64,000 bases of DNA from Phytophthora colocasiae (GCA_018806915.1 JAGKQI010000098.1:3906001-3970000), one strand, 5' to 3'. Shown: positions 9,001 through 17,808, counted from the stretch's first letter. The notes: generated by a model from the letters alone, not told the origin. Numbers and translations: made by a program.

Positions 9001-11661
9001 CTGCTCGTCCGTCAGCTCATAGAGGGTAGCAGCAATCACCGGTAAATCCTCAATAAACTTGTTGTAATAGTTGAGGCTTCCCATGAAACTCTGAACTCCC
9101 TTCAACGTAGACGGAAATGGCAGTTCTTCAACTCCTTTGACAATCTTAGGTGTTGCCCTCAGACCCTCGGCACTGATTTCGTGGGATAGGTACGGTATCG
9201 ACAACTTCCCGAACTCGCTCTTGGGCAAACTCACAGAAATGTTCCAATAGCGAAGTCTGAAAAGCAGGGCATTCAAATCGTCACATAATTGGTCCCAAGT
9301 CGGTGCTCCATGTGCGATGTCGTCGATGTATGAACTCCTCCCCAGGACTGGGCCCATGCACGTGGGAACGGGAATGTTCCTCTGAAAGACGGTCATCTGA
9401 CTTGTGAGGGTTGGCATCTCTGAAATCGGAGTATGGTTCTCAGAGTCTGAAAGATGCTTTTTAGAGTCCTGAGGCTGGAGTTGCAGAAATTCCAGAACCT
9501 CCGCATCAACTTCAGCTTCTTCTTCTGGTGACAGTCTCACGAATCCCCACAGGCAATTGTCTAACATAGCCTGATACACAAGAGGGGCGTTCTTCAGACC
9601 AAACGGCATCCTTACCCACTGAAAATGTCCAAACGGGCAAATGAAAGCTGATATCAGTCGTGCGCGCTCCGTCATCCTGATCGCCCAGAAACCACTAGCC
9701 ATATCCAGGCTCATGAACCACATGGCAGCCTCAAAACCAATTAAGAGATCGTCAATAAGAGGTAGAGGGTAACGCGACAGTTGAATGAAGCCATTCACGA
9801 TGCGATAGTCGATGCACATCCGTATGTCAACACCATTCTTCTTGAGAACGATCACAATAGGAGATGCCCACGGGGAGTTAGAGTACTCGATCAAACCAGT
9901 TTCCAGGAGTTTCTTTAGAAGCTCGTATACCTTCAGCATGAGATGAGGGGCGACGGATCTCGGACGTTGAGCTACCGGCTTGGCATCTCCCACATCCAGA
10001 TCACAGACCACGCCCCTTGCCGGTGCGGGTGCTGCATTGCCATCTCCCAGGAATATTTTCCTGTGATACCTCAGAATATCGCGCAGTTTCTTCTCCATTT
10101 CTGGGGTCGTCTTTCCTGGTTCTCCAACATCAGCGCTGTCGATATCACACTCTGGTGTCAACTCTTCCAGCTCAGGCAACATGACCAGTTGGTCACGTAA
10201 TTGAGCGAGGAGTTCCGTGCCTTCTCGCATATACACACCTGGCTCCAAGTCCAATTCTTCATTCGAAACCTTCATGCACCGCTCATATTCCACTCGTAAT
10301 TTTTCCACAGGCGTTCCAGGCATCCCCTGAATGGGAATATCCCAGGATTCATCCATTAGGTCGAAATCATCTGCGGGTAACTCAGGGGTCTGAGAGTCAC
10401 CTAAGAGACACTCCGGCTTTGAGTTAAGGATGTCACCGGCAATAACAACAGACGAGTCACCAGGGTCTGTATGTGGAATACTTTCAGAGGATGTTTCCAA
10501 ATCTCTGGTATCTGTACTGATGTCCGCACTTCCCGTTGACTCACCGGAGCAACCATCTTCCGTCTGGGTGAATGCATCCAGGGCGAAGCGTACTCGTTTC
10601 ACAGTCGGTGGTGACTCTGGTTTCACGAACTGCACTCGAGCGTTGTCAAACCTTGGACGTTGCAGTATTTCAGTCGGCCACGGGTAGTCCGGCCGATCTA
10701 CACACGGGGGCTGCGGCATCAGAGCCTCCAACTCCGCCTCTCTCTTCATACGTTTCTTAGTCTCTGGTGACGGGGTGCTTTCCAGAATCAGAACCTCCCA
10801 ATCACGATAGGCAGCGGAACCTGGACGCACGAAACGTCCATGCCTTGGGAAGAAACCATATTTCACGATCCTCGCGACATCAGAAAGTTCATTGACCCAC
10901 GTGTTCTTATCAGAGATATTTACCACGCGAACGGCCACAGGCCAAGATCGAGCCGCATAAATCAGCTGAGTAACCCAGCGATCACCGCGTCCGGCCCACA
11001 CGACTTCCCTTTGGGGGTTCGTTGGTCCATAGTCAATTCGGACAATAAACTCTTCGCCTGGACTCAGAAGAACAGCCTCACATGGTCTAACCGACCTGTT
11101 ACGACCAATGTGATCACCAGGTTCCCAATTACACATCATCACCACTACCTCGTCTGGTAACGATACCAGACCTTCACGAGCACTAATTCTCACTCCGGCA
11201 GCAAACATAAAACCCATTCCCAGAAGCACGTCAATTCCTTCACCGATATTCGCGACCCAAACATCCACAATATATACCACTCTTGGCCCAAGTGTCAACT
11301 TGATCTCAGCGCTGGCACCGATATAGGTTGGAACACCACCCATCCCCGACACTTTGGTCTGCTTGTGCGACTTGAGTCTGAGTCCGAGCTTACGCGCAAA
11401 GTCGTAACTCAGAATATTTATGGTCGCACCAGTGTCCAGAAGAATCTTGGTTCGATGGTCATTCACAGCACCATACACCATCACCACATCCCTCTTTGAA
11501 CGGTCAGGATAGTTGTCTTCCCACCAGCCATAACACTCGCCATCCTTCAACCTGAACGACACTGAGTCGTCTGGTGTCGGATCGGTGTCGTCGGCGATCT
11601 CAGGTAACTCGTTCCCTGAGTTTCCAGAAGGTATGGTCGATTCTTGGGCAAAAGTAGTCAT
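6076..11661 (-). CDS. pol: Gypsy Pol polyprotein: protease, RT, two RNase H domains, integrase, chromodomain (about 1861 aa from first ATG)
   Basis: One unbroken ORF. Rough residue positions from the first ATG: aspartic protease LLDTGATINIL (about 75); RT with MSLDMASGFW and MPFGLKNAP (about 660-700) and the catalytic YIDD (about 776); the RT-linked RNase H region; an accessory RNase H with LSFDGAAK and VVGDSRIAI (about 1080-1160); integrase zinc region GGHQGIRR...CVDC (about 1420); integrase core SMDFV, RHDQDPRFM and QQERSVQ carrying the D, D and E (about 1468-1590); and a C-terminal chromodomain ending LIKWKGYDETEWLP. A spacer rich in Ser/Asp/Glu separates the two RT core motifs, longer than in most RTs. 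In the pol frame the sequence is open up to 11805, overlapping the end of gag by 28 nt, so translation probably enters by -1 frameshifting rather than at this ATG. No damage seen. Confidence 0.93.
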   Translation of the reverse strand: MTTFAQESTIPSGNSGNELPEIADDTDPTPDDSVSFRLKDGECYGWWEDNYPDRSKRDVVMVYGAVNDHRTKILLDTGATINILSYDFARKLGLRLKSHKQTKVSGMGGVPTYIGASAEIKLTLGPRVVYIVDVWVANIGEGIDVLLGMGFMFAAGVRISAREGLVSLPDEVVVMMCNWEPGDHIGRNRSVRPCEAVLLSPGEEFIVRIDYGPTNPQREVVWAGRGDRWVTQLIYAARSWPVAVRVVNISDKNTWVNELSDVARIVKYGFFPRHGRFVRPGSAAYRDWEVLILESTPSPETKKRMKREAELEALMPQPPCVDRPDYPWPTEILQRPRFDNARVQFVKPESPPTVKRVRFALDAFTQTEDGCSGESTGSADISTDTRDLETSSESIPHTDPGDSSVVIAGDILNSKPECLLGDSQTPELPADDFDLMDESWDIPIQGMPGTPVEKLRVEYERCMKVSNEELDLEPGVYMREGTELLAQLRDQLVMLPELEELTPECDIDSADVGEPGKTTPEMEKKLRDILRYHRKIFLGDGNAAPAPARGVVCDLDVGDAKPVAQRPRSVAPHLMLKVYELLKKLLETGLIEYSNSPWASPIVIVLKKNGVDIRMCIDYRIVNGFIQLSRYPLPLIDDLLIGFEAAMWFMSLDMASGFWAIRMTERARLISAFICPFGHFQWVRMPFGLKNAPLVYQAMLDNCLWGFVRLSPEEEAEVDAEVLEFLQLQPQDSKKHLSDSENHTPISEMPTLTSQMTVFQRNIPVPTCMGPVLGRSSYIDDIAHGAPTWDQLCDDLNALLFRLRYWNISVSLPKSEFGKLSIPYLSHEISAEGLRATPKIVKGVEELPFPSTLKGVQSFMGSLNYYNKFIEDLPVIAATLYELTDEQIRAGRDLTRAKEAFEILKRKIVSTPLLRHPDRTRPFVVIPHANPWAASAVLGQEYEGIIHPVRFTGRVLNDAELRYHIAEKEVIAILRVLENFRALVESSPVIVVYTRYSVLKWLLTSNSTDGRNVKWGMKLSQWNLEIRRVQRDEDGLPAILGAGITPREHLDEVSENLIPVKGRVKPPAPISVEMLEADYQGYILSFDGAAKTSTRLGSCGCILWELPGWSVLEARGFPLTDVTVNDSEYCGLNYGLKMALDHGIQELVVVGDSRIAIQQAQGLINCNQPNLQRRLAEFESLKTKFQTLKLVHVKREFNQAADYLTSKTLTLGEAWRVQDEDELMHLRLVSKVHERLMKPRPVPNMEAQESKIPDSENHNASPESEDAPGPESAPLPRSVRVLVAVTRAQAPPDANLPEDDDEREPLGPLKFQAERWRRIKAHQSQDPYLVELMKFLKGDVGDLPRPRVRKLARVAEDFVLDSRDVLYRLSRATRERPRDNVDELRLVVPRDLYPDLLHYAHEDYQGGHQGIRRTFEKLSSEFYWLGMYADVERFVKECVDCASGKGRPPNPGPSPGNIEPSRPFEVVSMDFVTHMPKSARGNTFLLLFQDMFSGYVMCKPMSVTTAQDVAEAYEERVFRNFGASSLIRHDQDPRFMSEVFECFRELLGSRQRATLGYRPQANGQQERSVQTVVRAIKAYISEADQSDWDDHAERLMFALNTSFDATRLETPFYLVHGWDANGTVSAMLGPKPSTTQERTAYEWRRKMQRDYSYALACAEDLQKKAKRDRSEEQTRKWNELSERLKSGFAIGDAVWLYIPKVQTGLSRKLAHMWHGPFRIEEMLDDFRVRLKVEDTGYRVNPWVHVSRLKPRALFPRRPTVELQIPEDDDFDAALLPEDSWEPDIENDEYEVEKILDTRWNKRTRTSRRLREYLIKWKGYDETEWLPLSKLNCGALLYEFNQSARARARFQAMQAGDDHPRV

Positions 11662-11728
11662 GCATTGTTGAGTGTTATCGTGAATCTTTCTCAGCTCTGG
11701 TCCTACACACACTAGAACACACAACTCT

Positions 11729-11787
11729 GGGGTAACGCCATGCCCGGCGCGTTTCGGATCCCCATCCGACGGGCATATTAGTTTAAC
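11729..11787 (-). promoter_or_regulatory. Candidate -1 ribosomal frameshift signal at gag-pol overlap
   Basis: In the gag frame the minus strand reads CCG TTA AAC TAA. The heptamer G TTA AAC (11781-11787) sits directly before the gag stop. It is the type used by equine arteritis virus, and -1 slippage gives the pol frame. Four bases later a two-tier hairpin starts: outer arms ATGCCCG/CGGGCAT (11770-11776 with 11740-11746), inner arms TCGGAT/ATCCGA (11764-11769 with 11754-11759), GGGG loop, and a 7-nt bulge on the 3' side. The GGGG loop could pair with CCCC at 11729-11732 to make a pseudoknot. The 4-nt spacer is slightly short. Confidence 0.7.
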
Positions 11788-12845
11788 GGCTTCCCAGAGT
11801 CTGCCTCATCACTCAGGAGTTTCTCCCGTAGGTGGTTCGGCATGTCCTTGAGTGCACCTTGTCGAGCGAGTTGCTTGAGCGCTTCCAGAGTTTTCAGATC
11901 TTCACAGGGTTTTCCAGGGTGTACTCTTCCACATACTTCACAGGGTGGCATCCGACACATTCGACTCGGGTGTCCCTTTTCCTGACATCGGTCACACGTG
12001 ACGTCTCTTCAGCAGTCTTCTTCTGAGTGTCCTGAGCGTTGACATTTTTCACAGAACTTGTTCCAGTAGCCACCATTCTCATGACGCCTTTGGTGGAACC
12101 CCTGACCTGACGATCCAGACGGGGACTGGGGCGGCGGACGCCATCCCATGTTATCCATCACTCGATATACCTCATTCGTCAGAGTCTGCGTCCAATCTGC
12201 ACTTGGTGGAGCCTTTGAATTGTTTGAAGATGCCTGCGCAGTACTTTCATCACGGGTAGACTCTGAAGTCGCACTTGGAGTTCTGGAATCACCCGTCTGA
12301 TCTCTGGTATCCTGATTGGATTTCAGAGATTCCTTATGATTTTCTGAGTTTTCAGAGTCATAGTCTTCAGAATCCACATCTCTTGCGACATAAGTCCGAT
12401 GCACACGCTTGGGCTTGAACTGCCCTCGCGGAATATTGTCAGCCCGGAAGTCTCGAGACTTGGCAGGGGTCATTTCTTGGTCACCAGTTCGCCACACATC
12501 TTCATCTTGCTGCAACGCATATTCCAAGTCTGAAATTCTTCGAAATCTCTGACCTTGCAGCGACGTTTTCAGGCGTGCATCCTTAAGCTTCGTGATGAAT
12601 CGCAGTACATGCTTCTCAAGACGCTTGGACGACTTCCGGAAATCGATGTCAGCTTTTCCAGCGGCAGAATTAAGTCGGTAGAAAAATTCAAGCGGAGTCT
12701 CAGAGTCTTTCATAGCCATAGTGAAGTATCTCTCAGAATACGATGACCGAGCTTTGCAATAACGTTTCTTGAACTCTGAAGATAGCTCTTTCCAGTCACG
12801 GGACACACTTTTGGGAAGCTGGTTAAACCAGTCTCGCGCAGACAC
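11778..12845 (-). pseudogene. gag: Gag, C-terminal part: capsid-like region and three zinc knuckles, with in-frame TGA
   Basis: The upper part is a retrotransposon gag core (DWFNQLPKSVSRDWKEL, then FKKRYC, then PLEFFYRLN). It is followed by an acidic Ser/Asp-rich stretch and a zinc knuckle CEKCQRSGHSEEDC. A TGA at 12009-12011 comes right after that knuckle. The same frame then continues with two more Cys/His motifs (CDRCQEKGHPSRMC and CEVCGRVHPGKPC) to a TAA at 11778-11780, next to the frameshift heptamer. The TGA is either a nonsense mutation or a readthrough site; a Trp codon would fit there. The frame opens near 12856 just after a stop, and gag enters it by a -1 shift from the preceding ORF at about 12846-12856, where no canonical slippery heptamer is evident. 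Confidence 0.75.
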
Positions 12846-13477
12846 AGGAGTTTCAACTTAAGTTCCTGGATGCGCGTCTTAGTCGACCAACCTCCTTGAG
12901 AAGCCATATTCGTAAACCGCTCCCACCAGTGGACACGTTCCCTGAGGGTAGCTCTGGGGTCGAACTCCCCAAGGTTGTTCGAGTTCATGAACGGCCTTAG
13001 CGTCAGAAGTGTGGTTCCGGCTTGTGCTTGAGTTGCTGCCGTCAGATTCACCACTTCACCTGGCTCTGAGTTCTCCGATGACGATCTCGCAGAGTCTGAA
13101 CTTGAATCGTCAGAGTCTCCACCGGAGTCTGGTGCTCTATCATGACGCTTCGCTCTGCGGGACGCTCTTCGATCTCCATTAGACCGCCTAGCTTCAGTTC
13201 TCTGCGGCGGATCTCGCCTCGGAGTAGGCGCACGTCTAGTATCACCCTTGGTCTCCGTCACCGAAGTCGCTTGAGTCACCTGGGTGGCCGTAGCAGTAGT
13301 AGCGCCGCCATTCCTCTCGGCCTTCACTCGCTTCGTCCCCGCGCTTCGCGCAGGGATGCCTTGCTGGAAGGTTGCAACCTCTCGAGATTCCGTCTTGAGA
13401 GCCGGTGAATGTGACATGGGTTCAACCCCAACCCTTCTTGCGTCACTTCTGATTTCCGACCCTGATACTGGATACAT
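12710..13477 (-). CDS. gag: Gag, middle part (second overlapping frame)
   Basis: This frame holds the linker rich in Arg, Ser and Asp (RRAPTPRRDPPQRTEARRSN; SGGDSDDSSSDSARSSSEN) and the beginning of the gag core (LRPFMNSNNLGEFDPRATLR, WWERFTNMASQGGW). It overlaps the first gag frame by more than 150 nt, and upstream of the first methionine codon the frame remains open to at least about 13600. It is in the -1 frame relative to the N-terminal ORF. Downstream it loses similarity to a gag core at about 12850, where the next frame takes over. The coordinates given are those of the open frame from a Met codon; the real join is upstream of 13477. Confidence 0.65.
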   Translation of the reverse strand: MYPVSGSEIRSDARRVGVEPMSHSPALKTESREVATFQQGIPARSAGTKRVKAERNGGATTATATQVTQATSVTETKGDTRRAPTPRRDPPQRTEARRSNGDRRASRRAKRHDRAPDSGGDSDDSSSDSARSSSENSEPGEVVNLTAATQAQAGTTLLTLRPFMNSNNLGEFDPRATLRERVHWWERFTNMASQGGWSTKTRIQELKLKLLCLRETGLTSFPKVCPVTGKSYLQSSRNVIAKLGHRILRDTSLWL

Positions 13478-16023
13478 AATTGCAACTTCAGGGTTGCCTG
13501 TTTGTAACGCTTGGTTTGAAGTTGCTGAATCAGGGTGGCCGACCCTTCGCGCTTCTGAACTTGGGATAGTGTCGCTCGAAGGTTCCTCAACTGACCGGCT
13601 TGGAATCGTTGCATGTTCTGAGAACTTTCTTTCTCCCTGTCGCGTTCAGCTTCCATGTCTTTCATTCGCTGCTGTAGAGCTTCCATTTGAGAAATCCAGT
13701 CCCGTTTCATCTCGTCAGTCACACGCGCACGTTCGGCTTCAGTCTCAGCCTCTCTCTGTCGCCAGCGTTCAGCAAACACTGATTCCAGACGTTGGTTTTC
13801 AGAGTTCTGGAGCTCAGTTTTCAGAGTTTCCAACTCTGCCGCGCTGCGATTCCTGAGCTTGTTTTCAGAAACCAGACTTCTACGTTCTTCAGCATCGTCG
13901 GCGCGTCTCTCAGCCTCCAGCCTCGCGCTTTCCGACTTCAACAAGCGCTCGGTGAGCGTCTGAATTTCGCGCCTTGCCTCCAAGTCACGTTGCTCTCGAC
14001 GACGATCACGTTCCATGCTCTCCAAGCGCTCTCGGGCCAAGAATTCCATCTGCGCTTGCTCCATCCGGCTTTGCCACTCCTGCTGTTGCCTCATGACGTT
14101 CAACTCGATCTGGGCAGGCCCTGATCTCTGAGAGCTTCGAGCTTCAGACTTCGTACGACTCGACGCAATGGAACTCAAGCGTCGGGACGGTGGTCTCGGA
14201 AGGTCTTCACTCTTCACACTTTGGCGGTGGCTCTGGTGACTTTCGCTTCGGGTGGAGGCAGATACAGGCGGAATCTCCGGAGACAATTGTTTGAAATACC
14301 GTGAAGAACTTCCGACAGACACCTGGTTTCCAGACTCCGCGCCCGGCACTTCTGGTCTCTCTTCCGGCATGTCGACATCTTCGGACTCTGGTTTCACTGG
14401 CAACAGCGTTCGCGTCACTTGGATCCCCATGCCTTCAGAGACTGTTCCTCCTACATCAGCACCTTGAGCGATTAACGCCAGACTTCCCGTGGGCGGCGGC
14501 ATATGTGATGCCGCCCCTCGACTCATGAACATCAAGGACGAGTCCGTAGAGCTTCCTCGTGAAGTCTGGAAACCCGACGACTGGTCGTCTGAGGTCCCAA
14601 TGACACTGGGAATTGGCACGTCCGACATCTGAGTCTGAGAGATGCTGTGATCTTCAGACATTGGATTTTCAGACTCCGGTCGCGTGTTATCAGAGCGACT
14701 CTCGTACTGCGGCAATGAAGACAGCGATGGCGTCGATAAAGCTGACGGTGTTGACGGGATTTGTGGGCGCGGCGGTCTCTGCTGAAAGCGCTTGGACTGC
14801 GGCGGCTCGTCACTGCTGGAACCATCAGAGCTGTGCGTCACTCGGAGTCCGGTCACCCGGAGTCGCATGATCAGCCGTCGTCCTTGTAGGTCAGCATCTT
14901 CGTCAGGTAATACACTGTCTGCTTCGTTCTTGCCAGTTGTGTCTTCTTGCTTCATGCTGTCTGGGAGTCGGCAAACTTGTAACCTGGCGGTCACTGTGGC
15001 CCACTCAACCAATTCCACTGCGAGTCGACTCTGAAGTTCGGACGCCACACTGCGTACTTGAGACCCAACGACGGCTGACGCCTGCGTCTGAGACCAGGTT
15101 GGGAGGAGGTTCTGGAATTCGAAACCTGCCTCGTACAACATTGTCTGAAGAACAGCCACACACTCCGGTGCTGTCAACGTGCTCATTGGAATCTCAACAT
15201 AAGATAGGTCTTGGATCCAACCAAAACCATGACGCCTCACGTGAAACTCTGAGATCCACATATCCTCAGGGAAGACGGAAGAACATCGCCATTTGATGTA
15301 GTCGCCGGTCGCTGCAGCAGCCTTCTGGAAAGCATCAGCACTAGGCTTCATCGTCGGCCACATATACTCGACGCTTGGCGGGACGACCTTGCTTGTGTCC
15401 ATATCTCTCCAACGGCGGAACTCACGGCGCACATACCTCAGAGCTCGTTCCCCGTCAAGCGAATCAGCCCTCCCAGACTCATCAGACGGTGTCTTCAGAG
15501 ACTCTTCAGACTTGATCGCCATGTCATCAGACATAGGTGCGTCTTCAGACTTTGGGGACCGTGGAACATGTTCTTCAGAGAGTCCCGGTTCTGGTTTCAC
15601 TTCATCCACGGACTGGCCGGAAGTTGCCGAATCTGAACACAGATCGATCACTTCCGGGGACTCAACCATATCGGCGCCTCCCTCAGACGCCTCATCACCA
15701 CCCTCGCGGGCAGTGGTCGCCTCGTCACCAGAAGCTTCGACTTCTGACGGGCCTTCAGAACCTTGTTCACCAGGGACAGCAGGTGTCTCTTGAGCTTCTG
15801 GTTCCTCAGCAGGCTGGTCTTCGACCGCCGGTTCTGGGACGCTCACATTCTCAGCTGCCTTCTTCTCTCGTGCAGCTTTCCTCTTCTCGCGGGCCGCCTT
15901 CTGGATAGCATCCAAGTCTGGTTGCTCTTCAGGCGACAAACCTTGTAGACGCTTGGATTGACGTGTCGGAATACTCCGACCACGACCACGGCGTCCTCCT
16001 CTCGTAGATCCTGGCGTAGCCAT
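13324..16023 (-). CDS. gag: Gag, N-terminal part: long charged and coiled-coil region
   Basis: The first ATG after the primer binding site is at 16021-16023. The N-terminus is basic (RGGRRGRGRSIPTRQSKR). Residues up to about 200 are acidic and Ala/Glu rich. A folded block with several Trp follows (EYMWPTMKPSADAF, WRCSSVFPEDMW), then a Ser/Pro-rich region. The last 250 residues form a long coiled coil (ERDRRREQRDLEARREIQTL and following) ending near 13580. This N-terminal extension is much longer than in ordinary Gypsy gags. The tail after about 13580 is probably not the natural continuation, because the next frame contains the better gag sequence. Confidence 0.75.
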   Translation of the reverse strand: MATPGSTRGGRRGRGRSIPTRQSKRLQGLSPEEQPDLDAIQKAAREKRKAAREKKAAENVSVPEPAVEDQPAEEPEAQETPAVPGEQGSEGPSEVEASGDEATTAREGGDEASEGGADMVESPEVIDLCSDSATSGQSVDEVKPEPGLSEEHVPRSPKSEDAPMSDDMAIKSEESLKTPSDESGRADSLDGERALRYVRREFRRWRDMDTSKVVPPSVEYMWPTMKPSADAFQKAAAATGDYIKWRCSSVFPEDMWISEFHVRRHGFGWIQDLSYVEIPMSTLTAPECVAVLQTMLYEAGFEFQNLLPTWSQTQASAVVGSQVRSVASELQSRLAVELVEWATVTARLQVCRLPDSMKQEDTTGKNEADSVLPDEDADLQGRRLIMRLRVTGLRVTHSSDGSSSDEPPQSKRFQQRPPRPQIPSTPSALSTPSLSSLPQYESRSDNTRPESENPMSEDHSISQTQMSDVPIPSVIGTSDDQSSGFQTSRGSSTDSSLMFMSRGAASHMPPPTGSLALIAQGADVGGTVSEGMGIQVTRTLLPVKPESEDVDMPEERPEVPGAESGNQVSVGSSSRYFKQLSPEIPPVSASTRSESHQSHRQSVKSEDLPRPPSRRLSSIASSRTKSEARSSQRSGPAQIELNVMRQQQEWQSRMEQAQMEFLARERLESMERDRRREQRDLEARREIQTLTERLLKSESARLEAERRADDAEERRSLVSENKLRNRSAAELETLKTELQNSENQRLESVFAERWRQREAETEAERARVTDEMKRDWISQMEALQQRMKDMEAERDREKESSQNMQRFQAGQLRNLRATLSQVQKREGSATLIQQLQTKRYKQATLKLQLCIQYQGRKSEVTQEGLGLNPCHIHRLSRRNLERLQPSSKASLREARGRSE

Positions 16024-16096
16024 CTTGAATATAGACGCTTGACAGGAAACTTTCTCTTCTTGTACTCTCAAATCCGGTGATATCACGATTCCAAAA

Positions 16097-16114
16097 ATCC
16101 GGGCACGCGCACCA
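16097..16114 (-). other. Primer binding site of giant element
   Basis: Two bases after the 5' LTR the minus strand reads TGGTGCGCGTGCCCGGAT. Its complement ends in ...GCACGCGCACCA, as expected for the CCA-ended acceptor stem of a tRNA. The identity of the tRNA could not be assigned. Confidence 0.7.
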
Positions 16115-16116
16115 GT

Positions 16117-17804
16117 TGTCGCGAAGTCGGTGAAACTTTGGTCGCGGAGCAGGGGGGCGTATAGTGAACCCTAGTTATACGACTACTGAAAAGGGGTTTT
16201 CAGAGCCGTACAACGGTAGGTTGGCGTGTGGTACCTTGCGGTATCCTCGTGGGTTCGTTGTCTTCAGAAATATGACCCTCGCCGGAGTCTGAGAATGTGT
16301 TGTGAAGAGAAGTTGGGGTTCCCTTGGAGTCTGGTGTCGGTATTCAGGAAATCCTTCCAGGAGCGTTCGGGAGTCGGAATCTCTGGGAACCAAGATGGTT
16401 TCCAGGAAGTCGGCGGTCGAAAAGAGGTTAATGTACCAGAGAAAGTCTGAAATCGGTGTCTGAATATCACAAATCCAGAACCGAGATACCTGACTTTCAG
16501 AGATAAACAACCAATATACAGAGTTCGAAAATATACAAATATATACAGCCGTTCTTATTCTTTCTAGGCCCTTGAACGGTGGGCTAACACTCCAGGTCAA
16601 CTAGGGACTTTCTACCAGACACCTGGTCTGTCTGGTATCCCTTTACGTTCGCGCACCACCCTCTTATATAGAGGGAAAATATAAACCAATACAATCGGCT
16701 ATATACAACAGTCTACCTTGCACTCTGAAAACGACTGTCTAGTTTCCAGAGCCTGTCCAAACGATCAATATGAAATGGGCTACCGCTAGAGACAAAACAA
16801 ACGACCCAACTAGGATATGGAATAGGCGGGTCCTTTCAGGTCTCTACGTTACCTGATCTCCACCTAAGGGGATTGAATTTGGTGGAGATCACACGACGTA
16901 CGTGATGACGCAGTGGCTTGGATACCTCTCAAGCGGACTTGTGCAGTAGCAAGCAAATTGAACTCTGTTTATCGTTTATCTTCCTCATAACTATTATATA
17001 TCTCTGGTAACTCTCTTCTTCTTGTCGTCTTTTGCGTCCTTTATGCAGTCAGTCTTCATATCTCAGGTACTCTTGGTCTTTGTATACATCTGGTAATGTG
17101 ACTTGGTCTCAGTATGCAGTCTGTGCAGCCGATCTCGATGGGTTGACGGGTAGAGACGTCATTACGGGGGATGTGCAGGTCAGTAATCACTTGAATGCGT
17201 GACTTGAACTTGGGTTCACTTGGTTTCAGTATGGTCTTGAATCTTCGGTGGTTTCAGAGTCTGGTATCCTGGTTTTCAGAGTCTGATATCACTTGGTTTT
17301 TCAGAGTCTTGGTCACTCAGAGTTAGAGATACCAGAGTCTTGAGTACGAAACCAGAGTACGGAGCACCAATGCTACAACGTACATGAAGATCTTGAGGGT
17401 TGCGCGGGTGCGCGGCGTCCGGCGCGCGATACTTGGTCTCTGCGGGTATATATTGTGAATCCTTGAACCATCCATCGTCGCGCTGGACGGTAACGGGATG
17501 AGGTCTCTCAGAGATACGTTCTTCTGAGAGACTTTCCGCCAGAACTTAGGCACTCATCGTCGGGGAAAGTCCGGTGACCAGACAGAGTGTAGTTGATCTT
17601 CAGAGTTGTGCACACTCTGAAGTACACTTCTGGTCCTTTGGGCCCCTTTACAGTCAGGCGAAGGTTTATCCACAATCTTCCACAGATGTCGCACGGGTGC
17701 GGCCGCGTCCCAAAGTCCCTTTCGCTTATAACCCATAGTATAACCAATCACATCGTAACGTAATATCCACCTGTCGCTCGAAAATCGGAATTAACATCAT
17801 GTCA
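16117..17804 (-). repeat. 5' LTR of giant Gypsy element
   Basis: Right-hand copy of the LTR; being upstream of gag on the minus strand it is the 5' LTR and should hold the active promoter. It is followed on the minus strand by a 2-base spacer and the primer binding site. Confidence 0.95.
16664..16670 (-). promoter_or_regulatory. Candidate TATA box in 5' LTR
   Basis: The minus strand reads TATATAA within CTCTATATAAGAGGG; the same sequence is at 1174-1180 in the 3' LTR. It lies about 1.1 kb into the LTR, upstream of the primer binding site, so it would suit a U3/R start. No transcription start was determined. Confidence 0.4.
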
Positions 17805-17808
17805 TAAG
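17805..17808. repeat. Target site duplication, right copy (TAAG)
   Basis: Partner of 624-627, directly outside the 5' LTR of the giant element. Confidence 0.85.

Larger units (their letters stand above)
628..17804 (-). mobile_element. Giant Ty3/Gypsy LTR retrotransposon, 17.2 kb, full length
   Basis: Two direct repeats of about 1.69 kb (628-2313 and 16117-17804) bound an interior with a primer binding site, gag, pol, an opposite-strand accessory ORF and a polypurine tract. In the minus orientation each LTR starts TGACATG and ends CGCGACA, giving the expected TG...CA ends. By eye the LTRs differ by two single-base indels (in a G run near 667 and near 1183) and no substitution was noticed, so insertion is very recent. 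The TSD is TAAG. Protein order is gag, protease, RT, RNase H, accessory RNase H, integrase, chromodomain. The element sits inside the RNase H gene of an older Gypsy copy. It is unusually long for a Gypsy element because of the large LTRs, the long gag and the 3.3-kb accessory ORF. Confidence 0.95.

Noticed and set aside
13284..13856. 190-codon plus-strand ORF inside gag
   Set aside because: Antisense to the gag coiled coil, with no domain character; unlike the other antisense ORFs it is not next to an LTR.
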